Positions 25,759 to 33,470 of a stretch of DNA of 45,259 nucleotides are shown piece by piece. Numbering within the stretch: position 1 is the first letter of the stretch; each line of letters starts with the position of its first letter. Source of the stretch: Myxococcales bacterium (GTDB lineage Bacteria; Myxococcota_A; Polyangia; Polyangiales; Polyangiaceae); NCBI GenBank assembly GCA_025355005.1, contig JANXLV010000050.1, forward strand, positions 1 through 45,259. Reading direction: 5' to 3'. A program made the translations under genes and the position numbers. The notes below the pieces were generated by a model. It did not search any database, had not been told where the DNA came from, and was given only the letters and a program-made list of their open reading frames with translations.

Positions 25759-27255
25759 GTGCGAAGCGCGCTCGTCTACCTGACCGTCGTGCTCATGTCT
25801 GCGTGTGGGCTCGCGTTCGAGCTCGCGCTCGGCGCCGTCTCCACGTTCATGCTCGGCGATTCGGTGATGCAGCTGTCCGTGGTGATCGGCGTCTATCTCT
25901 TCGCCATGGGCATCGGCGCGTATCTCACGCGCTTCATCGATGACACCGCAGCAGGCTTCGTATCGGCGCAGCTGGGCGCAGCGCTCGTGGGTGGGTTGTC
26001 GGCGCCGCTCCTTTACCTGGCGTTCGCGCGCACCACCGCGACGCGCCCGCTGCTGTTTTTCCTGGTGCTTCTCACCGGTGCGTTCGTGGGCGCCGAGCTG
26101 CCGCTGCTCATCCGGTTGTTGCGACGGCACGTGGTGTTCCGCGATCTGGTCGCGCGCGCGCTCTCGCTCGACTATGCGGGGGCGCTGATCGGCGCCGTGT
26201 CGTTCGGCGTGTTCTTCCTACCGAAGCTTGGTTTCTTGCGCTCAGGTCTGCTGTTCGGGTTCGTGCACGCGGCGTCCGCGGTGTGGTCCACGTACCTTTT
26301 CGTGACGGATGCGCGCCCCCTGCGTGTCCGCGGCGTGCTCGCCTTCCTCGCGCTCGGAGGCGCTGCGCTCCTCACGCCGCGCCTGGTATCCGCTGCCGAC
26401 GAGGCGACATTCACGGACCCCGTGCTGCTCACGCGCCAGACCGCCTACCAGCGCATCAGCATCACGGCGGGCCACGGCGGCATGAACCTGTTCCTCGACG
26501 GCAACCTGCAGTTCGCCGAGTACGACGAGTATCGCTACCACGAGGCGCTGGTGCACCCGCCCATGAGCGCCGCGCGCTCGCATGCGCGCGTTCTGGTCCT
26601 TGGCGGCGGTGACGGCCTTGCGCTTCGCGAGCTGCTCTCCTACCCGGACGTGGGCGCGATCACGATCGTGGATCTGGATCCGCAGATGACGGAGCTTGCG
26701 CGGACGCTGCCAAAGCTCGCGGCGCTGAACAAGCATTCGTTCGACGACCCGCGCGTGACGCTCGTCAACGCCGACGCTTTCGTGTGGCTCGCCGCGCAGC
26801 CTCCGGAGGCGCAGTGGGACGTGGGCATCGTCGACTTTCCGGACCCGAACAACTTCTCGCTCGGAAAGCTGTACACGGTCCATTTCTACCGGACGCTCGC
26901 CGAGCACCTCGCGCCGGGCGCGCGCGTGTCGGTGCAGAGCACGTCACCACTCGTGGCGCGAAGGTCGTTCTGGTGCGTGGTGAGCTCCCTGGAGGCCGCC
27001 GGCTTCTTCGTGCGTCCGTACCACGCGTTCGTGCCTGCGTTCGGTGAGTGGGGCTACGCGCTCGCCGCGCGCGAGTCGTTCGCTGTGCCGACGCACGTTC
27101 CCGCGGGCCTTCGCTACCTGACGGACGAGAACGTGAGCGGTCTGTTCTGGCTCTCTCCCGACATGCAGCGGCCGGCCGGCATCGAGGAGAACCGCCTGAA
27201 CAACCAGGCGCTCGTCCGGTACTACGACGAGGAGTGGCACCGCTTCACGCGGTAG
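25759..27255 (+). CDS. Membrane-fused spermidine synthase-like protein
   Basis: A 498-residue protein: about seven membrane segments (about 1-215), then a polyamine aminopropyltransferase-type Rossmann domain (about 220-440). The domain carries VLGGGDGLALREL (SAM/dcSAM site), VDLDP, DPRVTLVNADAF and IVDFPDP, where both aspartates of the family's DxxDP are kept. It probably transfers an aminopropyl group from the SpeD product to an amine, at or in the membrane. The start is GTG 25759, two bases after the DUF4178 stop. The end overlaps the convergent acetyltransferase pseudogene by 11 bp. The acceptor is unknown. Confidence 0.85.
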   Translation: MRSALVYLTVVLMSACGLAFELALGAVSTFMLGDSVMQLSVVIGVYLFAMGIGAYLTRFIDDTAAGFVSAQLGAALVGGLSAPLLYLAFARTTATRPLLFFLVLLTGAFVGAELPLLIRLLRRHVVFRDLVARALSLDYAGALIGAVSFGVFFLPKLGFLRSGLLFGFVHAASAVWSTYLFVTDARPLRVRGVLAFLALGGAALLTPRLVSAADEATFTDPVLLTRQTAYQRISITAGHGGMNLFLDGNLQFAEYDEYRYHEALVHPPMSAARSHARVLVLGGGDGLALRELLSYPDVGAITIVDLDPQMTELARTLPKLAALNKHSFDDPRVTLVNADAFVWLAAQPPEAQWDVGIVDFPDPNNFSLGKLYTVHFYRTLAEHLAPGARVSVQSTSPLVARRSFWCVVSSLEAAGFFVRPYHAFVPAFGEWGYALAARESFAVPTHVPAGLRYLTDENVSGLFWLSPDMQRPAGIEENRLNNQALVRYYDEEWHRFTR

Positions 27256-27812
27256 AGCTTTTGTCTTGCGCACGGCCGGCGGCGATTGACGCCATTCGAG
27301 CGGGGTCCGACTCCATCCCTGGATAGCGGATCAGATCGAACGAGCCCTTGTACGAGACGATGCGCGCGGGGTTGCCCACGACGACAGCGCGTGCTGGCAC
27401 CGAGTGAACGACGACTGCGCCTGCGCCGATGAGCGCGTCGTCGCCGACCTCCACGTCACCGATCAGGATGGCGCCCGGTCCGATGCACGCCCTGGGCGAT
27501 GGTGCAGTTGCTGCCGATGCGCGTCTCGTTCGACATCACGATGTAGCCGACGTGCGCGATGAAGAGCCCGGGGCCGATCGTGGCGGCCGGCGGGATCTGG
27601 ATGCTGGTCGCGATGACGCTCATGTTCGGCATGAGCGCAGCGATGGTTCGTGTCAGCGGCCGCAGCGCCGCGGGAACGGGTGCATGATGCAACCAGTGCG
27701 CGGCGCGATAGTTGATGGTGGCCCATGCGCCCGGGCTGCCGACCACTCCGGCGAGCTGTTGCCGTGCCTTCGGCCCGAAGCGGCGAAGATCTTCGCGGAG
27801 GTCCTCGAACAT
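27245..27812 (-). pseudogene. Serine O-acetyltransferase-like gene broken by an out-of-frame deletion
   Basis: From ATG 27812 the product has the CysE-like start (MFEDLREDLRRFG, residues then INYRAAHWLHHAPVP) and left-handed beta-helix hexapeptides as far as IGSNCTIAQGV. The frame then shifts near 27487 and stops at once. The other frame supplies the ending IGPGAILIGDVEVGDDALIGAGAVV and VGNPARIVSYKG down to 27245. Compared with relatives, roughly 15-20 residues of a hexapeptide stretch (the usual GxGG...P.IGD loop) are missing at the junction. The intact enzyme would acetylate serine or a similar acceptor. As read, it is dead unless the sequence is in error. Confidence 0.75.
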
Positions 27813-27879
27813 CAGTGGCGACTCATCCGCCGTGTTTTTAGCTCGAATCACGCGGCCCAGCAAGCACCGAGGCCAGTCA

Positions 27880-29217
27880 TCACCCGAGGAACCGCGCGCG
27901 CAGCTTCCACCGTCGGTGGAGCGCGTGGCAGACGAAGAGCCCGCCGAGCAGCACCAGCGCGAGCCCACCAAAGAGCGCTATCCGCCCCGCGATGGCATGC
28001 CTGAAGAGGTAACCCAGGACACCGATCACCGCGCCCGCACTGGCGCTCGCGCCCGCATCGCGGAAGCGCTGCACCAGTGCGCCCCGCTCTTGCGTTGGCT
28101 TGCGAAACTCCGCCTCGCAGACCGCGCAGCAGCCGCGGTCCACGGCGTGCGCCCGGCAGAGCGGCGCGAGGCACCGTGGACACACCTGGCCGTCCGTGTG
28201 GTGTCCACACTCCGCGCAGGCGAGCACCGGCACCTCGCGCTTCGCCTTCTCCACGCGGCGCGACGACGGTGGCGCCTCCTCCGTCTCGGCCTCGCGGTCC
28301 TCCATGCGGCTCGCCCGAACCGCATTCGTGAGATCGGGCCACATGGCCGCGACGTCGCTGCCAGTGAGGTCCAGCGCTACCGCCGACTCCATGGAGTCGA
28401 CTCGCACGAGCAGCTCGCTCGGCGGAGCCTCGTCCTCCGCCAAGTGCGCGATGTGGTCTGCAAGGCGCAAGATGTGGAGCATCGTAGCGGTGGCCGGCGG
28501 ACACTCGCCCGCGCGGCTCGGCTTGTGGTGGAAGCCCACGACCTCCGGCACGGGAGAGGGGAGGCGCCACGTCTCCAGCATCAGGCCCGCGAGCACGGCA
28601 TGGTCGAAGCCGTACGCCGCGCGCTCCGCGATGTGCAACGTGTCCGCGCTCTGGTCGTGCTCCGCGAGCAAGGCCTCGTAGCCCTCTTGTTGCGCGTCCA
28701 GCATCATCAGCTTGCCGATGTCGTGGAGGAGCGCGCACAGGTACACGTCGTCACCGCGCACATTGAAGCGCTGGGAGAGGCGCCTGGCGATGGTCGCGAC
28801 GGCAAGCGAGTGCTCGACGACGTGCTTGTGCACGCTCTTGTCGCCCTCGAACATGGCGAACGCAGCGGAGCTGAACGCGAGCTCGTGCATGCGCGCGATG
28901 CCGAGCAGCGACACGGCGTGCAGCACCGTCTTGCATCGTGTCGCGAGGCCGAAGCCAGCAGAGTTCACGAGGCGGAGCACGCGCGCAGCGAGCGCCGGGT
29001 CCTGCTCGATGATGGCGGCGATCTCCGCGACGGACGCGTCCGGATCGCCAGCGCGCAACGCGAGCTCCTTCGCAGCCACCGGGAGCGGACGCACTGCATG
29101 CATGCGCGCCACGAGCGCCGCCGCGCTCTCCTTGGCCTTCGCCTCCACCGCGGCCTCGTTGTCTGCGAACCAGGTGTCCTCGAGGACGGCGTCGAACGGT
29201 TTGGGATTGGGAGCCAC
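27880..29217 (-). CDS. HDOD/HD-type signalling protein with Cys-rich segment and membrane tail
   Basis: A 445-residue protein. An HDOD domain (about 35-240) has PLPVAAKELALRAGDPDASVAEIAAII, VLRLVNSAGFG and an HD-like LLHDIGKLMML. A cysteine cluster (about 330-370: CAECGHHTDGQVCPRC, CRAHAVDRGCCAVC) resembles a B-box/RING-like metal site. One or two membrane segments lie at the C-terminus (about 385-435). HDOD proteins take part in signalling, often with cyclic nucleotides. GTG 29217 is preferred (GAGG eight bases before); a TTG at 29235 would add six residues. A metal-binding segment plus membrane tail on HDOD is unusual to me. Confidence 0.78.
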   Translation of the reverse strand: MAPNPKPFDAVLEDTWFADNEAAVEAKAKESAAALVARMHAVRPLPVAAKELALRAGDPDASVAEIAAIIEQDPALAARVLRLVNSAGFGLATRCKTVLHAVSLLGIARMHELAFSSAAFAMFEGDKSVHKHVVEHSLAVATIARRLSQRFNVRGDDVYLCALLHDIGKLMMLDAQQEGYEALLAEHDQSADTLHIAERAAYGFDHAVLAGLMLETWRLPSPVPEVVGFHHKPSRAGECPPATATMLHILRLADHIAHLAEDEAPPSELLVRVDSMESAVALDLTGSDVAAMWPDLTNAVRASRMEDREAETEEAPPSSRRVEKAKREVPVLACAECGHHTDGQVCPRCLAPLCRAHAVDRGCCAVCEAEFRKPTQERGALVQRFRDAGASASAGAVIGVLGYLFRHAIAGRIALFGGLALVLLGGLFVCHALHRRWKLRARFLG

Positions 29218-29277
29218 GTGCAGGACCTCGACCAATGGAACGACGCGGCGCGCGGGACCTTGAGGCCTGACTTTCGA

Positions 29278-29305
29278 TTGCCGCCGCCGCGACCTCTGAT
29301 AGGCT
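29278..29305 (+). promoter_or_regulatory. Leaderless-type promoter of the small-protein/radical SAM operon
   Basis: TTGCCG (29278-29283), 16 bases, TAGGCT (29300-29305), then six bases to ATG 29312. With this spacing transcription would begin at or next to the start codon. No ribosome site is present before ATG 29312. The phosphoesterase gene shows the same layout (TACGCT 31307-31312, six bases, ATG 31319). Confidence 0.55.
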
Positions 29306-29311
29306 CCAGCT

Positions 29312-29686
29312 ATGTCGTTTCTTCTCTGCCAGGGCTGCAGTCGTCACGTGAAGAGCTCCGAGGACGCATGCCCCTTCTGCGGCGCGTCCACGTCCTCCGC
29401 GGCGAAGACCGGCAACCCCGGCATGGTGGGCGCACGCCAGCGCAGTCGGCTCCTCTTCGGCGCGGCCGCGGCGGCAGTGGCAGGCGCAACGGCCATCACC
29501 GGCTGCTCGACGACCTCGATTTACGGCGCGCCGACGTCCGACGCTGGCGTCCACACAGATGGTGGCGCTGGCGACGAGGGCGGCTCCGTCGTGCTCTACG
29601 GCGCTCCGTACGACGCAGGCGAACAGGACAGCGGCGGCCCCGTCCCGCTCTACGGCGCGGCAGTCACCGATTCCGGAACGGACTGA
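29312..29686 (+). CDS. Small zinc-ribbon/membrane protein with YGA-D-G repeats (A)
   Basis: A 124-residue protein. The N-terminal zinc ribbon (Cys6, Cys9, Cys20, Cys23 in CQGC...CPFCG) is followed by a basic stretch and a hydrophobic span (LLFGAAAAAVAGATAI) ending in a lipobox-like TGC (Cys65). The tail has three repeats of the type YGA[PA]...D[AS]G (IYGAPTSDAG, LYGAPYDAG, LYGAAVTDSG). A ribbon before a lipobox is odd; either the ribbon stays inside and the tail outside, or it is lost on processing. It is paralogous to the next gene, 3 nt away, and upstream of a radical SAM enzyme. It could be that enzyme's substrate; this is inference. Confidence 0.75.
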   Translation: MSFLLCQGCSRHVKSSEDACPFCGASTSSAAKTGNPGMVGARQRSRLLFGAAAAAVAGATAITGCSTTSIYGAPTSDAGVHTDGGAGDEGGSVVLYGAPYDAGEQDSGGPVPLYGAAVTDSGTD

Positions 29687-29689
29687 GTG

Positions 29690-30046
29690 ATGTCCTTCCT
29701 GCTCTGCCCCCATTGCAGTCGTCATGCGAAGAGCATGGAGACCGCGTGCCCGTTCTGCGGTGGCGCGCTCGATCTCGCGTCCCCGCAGGGTGATCCTTCC
29801 ATTCGCAACGCGCGCTCGCGAAGCCGCCTGCTCTTCGGCGCGGCTGCGGCTGCGGTCGCTGGTGCTGCTGCGGTCACCGGTTGCTCCTCCTCGTCGACGT
29901 ACGCTCCGCCTTACGGTCAGCCTCCACACGACTCCGGCACGGCCGCAGACGGGGGCAGCAGCGGCGGCGACGACAGCGGCGGGGTGGCCCCGGCCTACGG
30001 CGCACCGGCGTACGGCGCGGCCGCCGTCGACTCCGGCGCCGACTGA
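29690..30046 (+). CDS. Small zinc-ribbon/membrane protein with YGA-D-G repeats (B)
   Basis: A 118-residue paralog of the preceding protein. It has the same start MSFLLC..CSRH.KS, ribbon cysteines at 6, 9, 20 and 23, the same RSRLLFGAAAAAVAGA span and TGC site, then a tail with YAPPYG, HDSG and AYGAPAYGAAAVDSG ending in Asp. ATG 29690 is chosen over GTG 29687 because it matches protein A's start exactly. Its stop shares one base with the radical SAM start (TGATG), so the two are translated together in near-equal amounts, as is common for a modifying enzyme and its substrate. Confidence 0.75.
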   Translation: MSFLLCPHCSRHAKSMETACPFCGGALDLASPQGDPSIRNARSRSRLLFGAAAAAVAGAAAVTGCSSSSTYAPPYGQPPHDSGTAADGGSSGGDDSGGVAPAYGAPAYGAAAVDSGAD

Positions 30047-31269
30047 TGCAGCGCCGGCTCCCCATCGCGCCGGAAGCGGGCCCATCCAAGCGGCGGCTCG
30101 CCCTCGTTGATGACACGCGACCGATCGATGCGCGCGTTCGCCCGATCTACGCGGTGTGGGAGATCACGCTCGCGTGCGATCTCGCGTGCAGCCACTGCGG
30201 TTCGCGCGCGGGCAAGGCGCGCCCCGACGAGCTCTCCACCGAGGAGGCGCTCGACCTCGTCCGCCAGATGGCGGAGCTTGATGTTGCAGAGTGCACGCTC
30301 ATCGGCGGCGAGGCGTACCTGCGTGACGACTGGCTCGATCTCGTGCGGGCGCTCACGGCCAGGAACATCCGCACGTCGATCACCACGGGCGGGCGCGGCC
30401 TCACGAAGGAGCGCGCGTTCGCCGGCAAGGAGGCCGGCCTTCGCAACGCGTCCGTGTCCGTTGACGGCCTCCGCGACATGCACGACGAGCTGCGCGCGGC
30501 GAAGGGGAGCTTCGACGCCGCGATGGATGCGATCGCAAACCTGCGCGACGCGAAGATCCCGTACTCGGCGAACACCCAGATCAACCGCAAGAACCTCCAC
30601 GAGATCCCGGCCACGTTCGACGCGCTCCTCGATGCTGGCATCAAGGCCTGGCAGGTACAGCTCACCACCGCCATGGGCCGCGCAGGTGACTACGACGATC
30701 TCCTGATCGAGCCGTACCAGATGCTCGACGTGATGCCGATGCTCGCCTCCCTGAACGAGAAGGCAAACGCGCGCGGCTGCCGGATCTGGGCCGGAAACAA
30801 CATCGGCTATTTCGGTCCATTCGAGTCCGTCTTCCGCGGCAAGTCGGCAGCTGGGCATCGTGGCTCGTGCGGCGCCGGTCGCAGCACGCTCGGCATCGAG
30901 GCGAACGGCGACATCAAGGGCTGCCCATCGCTCCCTACCTCTGACTACGTCGGCGGAAATATCCGCGACGCCACCCTGAAGGACATCTGGGAACGCTCGA
31001 AGGAGCTGCGCTTCACACGCGACATGACCGTGGAGAACCTCTCCGGCTTCTGCCGCACCTGCTACTACGCCGAGGCATGCCTGGGTGGGTGCAACTGGAC
31101 CAGCCACGTTGCCCTGGGAAAGACCGGCGATAACCCCTTCTGCCACCACCGCGCCCTCGAGCTCGCGAAGGGCGGCGAGCGCGAGCGCCTCGTGCGCAAG
31201 ACGCATGCCCCAGGCACGCCGTTCGACTATGGCACCTTCGCTATCGTGCGCGAGGCGTCGCCTCGCTAA
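30046..31269 (+). CDS. Radical SAM/SPASM enzyme
   Basis: A 407-residue enzyme. The radical SAM cluster motif CDLACSHC (CxxxCxxC, about residues 43-50) is followed by GGEAYLR (SAM binding). The C-terminal SPASM domain shows a Cys pair 17 residues apart (SCGAGRSTLGIEANGDIKGC), then CRTCYYAEACLGGC and a final C in NPFCHHR, enough for auxiliary Fe-S clusters. Enzymes of this build modify peptides or proteins (as in sactipeptide, mycofactocin or PQQ pathways). Start ATG 30046 overlaps the small protein B stop. No leader-binding (PqqD-like) domain is evident in the ~30 N-terminal residues, so substrate recognition may use the zinc ribbon. Confidence 0.9.
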   Translation: MQRRLPIAPEAGPSKRRLALVDDTRPIDARVRPIYAVWEITLACDLACSHCGSRAGKARPDELSTEEALDLVRQMAELDVAECTLIGGEAYLRDDWLDLVRALTARNIRTSITTGGRGLTKERAFAGKEAGLRNASVSVDGLRDMHDELRAAKGSFDAAMDAIANLRDAKIPYSANTQINRKNLHEIPATFDALLDAGIKAWQVQLTTAMGRAGDYDDLLIEPYQMLDVMPMLASLNEKANARGCRIWAGNNIGYFGPFESVFRGKSAAGHRGSCGAGRSTLGIEANGDIKGCPSLPTSDYVGGNIRDATLKDIWERSKELRFTRDMTVENLSGFCRTCYYAEACLGGCNWTSHVALGKTGDNPFCHHRALELAKGGERERLVRKTHAPGTPFDYGTFAIVREASPR

Positions 31270-31318
31270 GGCGAGATCGCGCACGATTCGTCGCCGTAGA
31301 AGGTGCTACGCTTTTCCG

Positions 31319-32770
31319 ATGCGTCACGCTTCTTCCTTGCGCCTCGCAAGCTTGGTCGCGCTCGGTTCGCTCTTCTTCGCCGTGTCCGGCACCGCGTGCG
31401 GTAGCTCCTCCGCGAACAACGGAGACGGAAGCGGTGGTGGCAAGGACGCCTCGACGGGCACGTCCGACGGCGGTGACAACCCCGGCTTCGACTCGGGCCG
31501 CGCGACCGATTCTGGAAAGGATGGATCCTACACGGGTCCGATCCTCATCAAGCACGTCGTCGTGTTCGTGAAAGAGAACCACACGTTCGACAACTACTTC
31601 GGCACGTTCCCCGGCGCGGAAGGCACGGCCAAGTGCAAGACGTCGATGGGCGTCATCGACTGCCCGCACGCGGTGGACCCCGTCATCCACGACATGTGCC
31701 ATGAGCACTCGTGCGCGCTTACCGCGTGGAACAACGGCAAGATGGACTCCTGGGATTCCATCCCGCCGGAGAAGGGCGGCGACTACCTCCTGCCGTACGG
31801 CCAGTACCACGAGGAAGACATCCCGAACTACTGGGCCTACGCGAAGGCGTACACGCTCGGCGATCACTTCTTCTCGGGAATGCTCGGCCCGAGCTTCCCG
31901 GGTCACTTCTTCACCATCGCCGCGCAGGCGGGCTGGGCGATCGGCAACCCGAACCTCCAGTTCACGAATCCGTACTGGGGGTGCGATCAGACCGCCTCCA
32001 CGCGCATCCCGGTGCAGGACCAGAACATCTGCGCGGAGCAGGACATCTTCCCGTGCTTCAAGATCCCGTCGGTGCCTGACGTGTTGCCGAAGGGCATCAA
32101 CTGGAAGTTCTACGGCACCGTCGTCCCCGTCGTGGGCACGGAGCCTTGGTCCATGTTCGACGCCGTCGACTCCGTGCGCAACGTGCCTTCGCAGTGGTCG
32201 CACATCGTCGACGACACGCAGTTCGAGACGGACATCGCGAACAAGACGCTCCCGGAGGTGTCGTGGGTCGCAAACCAGTGGCTGCAGAGCGAGCACCCGA
32301 ACCCCGGCAACATCTGCAACACGTTCGCCGACTGCAGCATCTGTCGCGGTGAGAACTGGACCGTCCAGAAGATCAACGCGATCATGGCGAGCGAGTACTG
32401 GAAGGACACCGCGATCATCATCACGATGGATGACTGGGGCGGCTGGTACGACCACGTGCCTCCCCCGCGGCAGTACGGCTGCGACAAGACGTACGGTCTG
32501 GGCTTCCGCCTTCCGCTCATCATCATCTCGCCCTACGCGAAGCCGCACTACATCTTCAAGGAAGTGTCCGAACAGGCGAGCATCCCGCGCTTCATCGAGC
32601 GCGTGATGGGCTCGACGCAGACGCTCACCGATCTGGACCCGGCCGCGCAGGACAAGCAGGCGAACGACCTTCTCGGCGCGTTCGATTTCACGCAGACGCC
32701 GCTGCCGCCGCTCTCTCACAAGGTGAACGGCAAGGACGTCCCCGGCCTCGCGCTCCGGACGTGCCCATGA
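31319..32770 (+). CDS. Phosphoesterase-family lipoprotein (phospholipase C/acid phosphatase type)
   Basis: A 483-residue lipoprotein: lipobox GTAC (Cys27), an Asp/Gly/Ser-rich linker, then a phosphoesterase-family domain. The domain has the hallmark HVVVFVKENHTFDNYFGTFPG (about 80-100), LGDHFFSGMLGPSFPGH, MDDWGGWYDHVPPP and RLPLIIISPYAKP. Relatives hydrolyse phospholipids or phosphate monoesters outside the cell, using metal-binding Asp/Glu/His residues that are present here. TACGCT six bases before ATG 31319 suggests a leaderless message. The stop overlaps the next gene by 4 bp, so the two lipoproteins form an operon. Confidence 0.9.
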   Translation: MRHASSLRLASLVALGSLFFAVSGTACGSSSANNGDGSGGGKDASTGTSDGGDNPGFDSGRATDSGKDGSYTGPILIKHVVVFVKENHTFDNYFGTFPGAEGTAKCKTSMGVIDCPHAVDPVIHDMCHEHSCALTAWNNGKMDSWDSIPPEKGGDYLLPYGQYHEEDIPNYWAYAKAYTLGDHFFSGMLGPSFPGHFFTIAAQAGWAIGNPNLQFTNPYWGCDQTASTRIPVQDQNICAEQDIFPCFKIPSVPDVLPKGINWKFYGTVVPVVGTEPWSMFDAVDSVRNVPSQWSHIVDDTQFETDIANKTLPEVSWVANQWLQSEHPNPGNICNTFADCSICRGENWTVQKINAIMASEYWKDTAIIITMDDWGGWYDHVPPPRQYGCDKTYGLGFRLPLIIISPYAKPHYIFKEVSEQASIPRFIERVMGSTQTLTDLDPAAQDKQANDLLGAFDFTQTPLPPLSHKVNGKDVPGLALRTCP

Positions 32771-33459
32771 CGATGCGCATGAAGCGGCGCGGACCTCATG
32801 TCGCTGCGGCGTTCGGGCTCCTCGCCGTGGCCGCCGCCACGCTCTCCGCCGCCTGCGGCAACAACGGCGACGCCACGACCGCATCGGACGACGCGGGCGT
32901 CGGCACGACCCAGGTCGACGGATCGGTCCCGAGCGACGACGGCGGCTTCGTCATCATCGACGCTGGCCTGTCCTATGACGCAGCGTGGGACGACTCCTCC
33001 GCGCAGATGGTCTTCGACTCCGGCATGCCCACGTGCGGCTTTCCTGTGACCTGTCCGCAGACACGCGGCATCGGCACCCTCAGCGGTGACTCGTCGTCCC
33101 CAGGCGTCGCCACCACGGGCTCTACGTCAGAGTGGATCACCGTGCGCGTGACGGAGAACAACAACAGCGCCATCGGCCACGGTATGTCGATCACCGCCAA
33201 GCTCACGTCCACCGCCGGTACAAACTACGACATGTTCGTCTACGTGAACGACGGCAGCGCGAAGGCGGAGTGCACCAAGGTCGCTGGCCAGTCGTCGGAC
33301 CCTGGCTCGATCGACACGGCCAGTGCCTCGTGGGGCGAAGGTAGCGTCGCCAACGGCAAGGTGGACGACGCGACCGTCACCATCCGCGTGCAGCACATCA
33401 CCGGCCAGTGCGACACGATCGATCCGTGGAAGCTCGAGATCTCGGGCAACACGCAGTAG
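32767..33459 (+). CDS. Lipoprotein of unknown function
   Basis: A 230-residue lipoprotein: basic start MTMRMKRRG, hydrophobic core and lipobox SAAC (Cys30), an Asp/Gly-rich linker, then a beta-rich domain (about 95-230) with four or so cysteines (GMPTCGF..TCPQ, AECTK, GQCDT). I do not recognise the fold; it looks like a small beta-sandwich. ATG 32767 overlaps the phosphoesterase stop (ATGA), so it is probably made with that enzyme and may help anchor or assist it. GTG 32761 is a less likely start. Confidence 0.7.
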   Translation: MTMRMKRRGPHVAAAFGLLAVAAATLSAACGNNGDATTASDDAGVGTTQVDGSVPSDDGGFVIIDAGLSYDAAWDDSSAQMVFDSGMPTCGFPVTCPQTRGIGTLSGDSSSPGVATTGSTSEWITVRVTENNNSAIGHGMSITAKLTSTAGTNYDMFVYVNDGSAKAECTKVAGQSSDPGSIDTASASWGEGSVANGKVDDATVTIRVQHITGQCDTIDPWKLEISGNTQ

Positions 33460-33470
33460 GTACGCGCGCT

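Noticed and set aside
27245..27454. A separate small gene of 69 residues
   Set aside because: Its sequence is the C-terminal hexapeptide end of the acetyltransferase whose first half lies just upstream in another frame.
31241..32884. Long minus-strand open frame of 547 codons
   Set aside because: It is antisense to the phosphoesterase gene, which has clear family motifs and a signal peptide.
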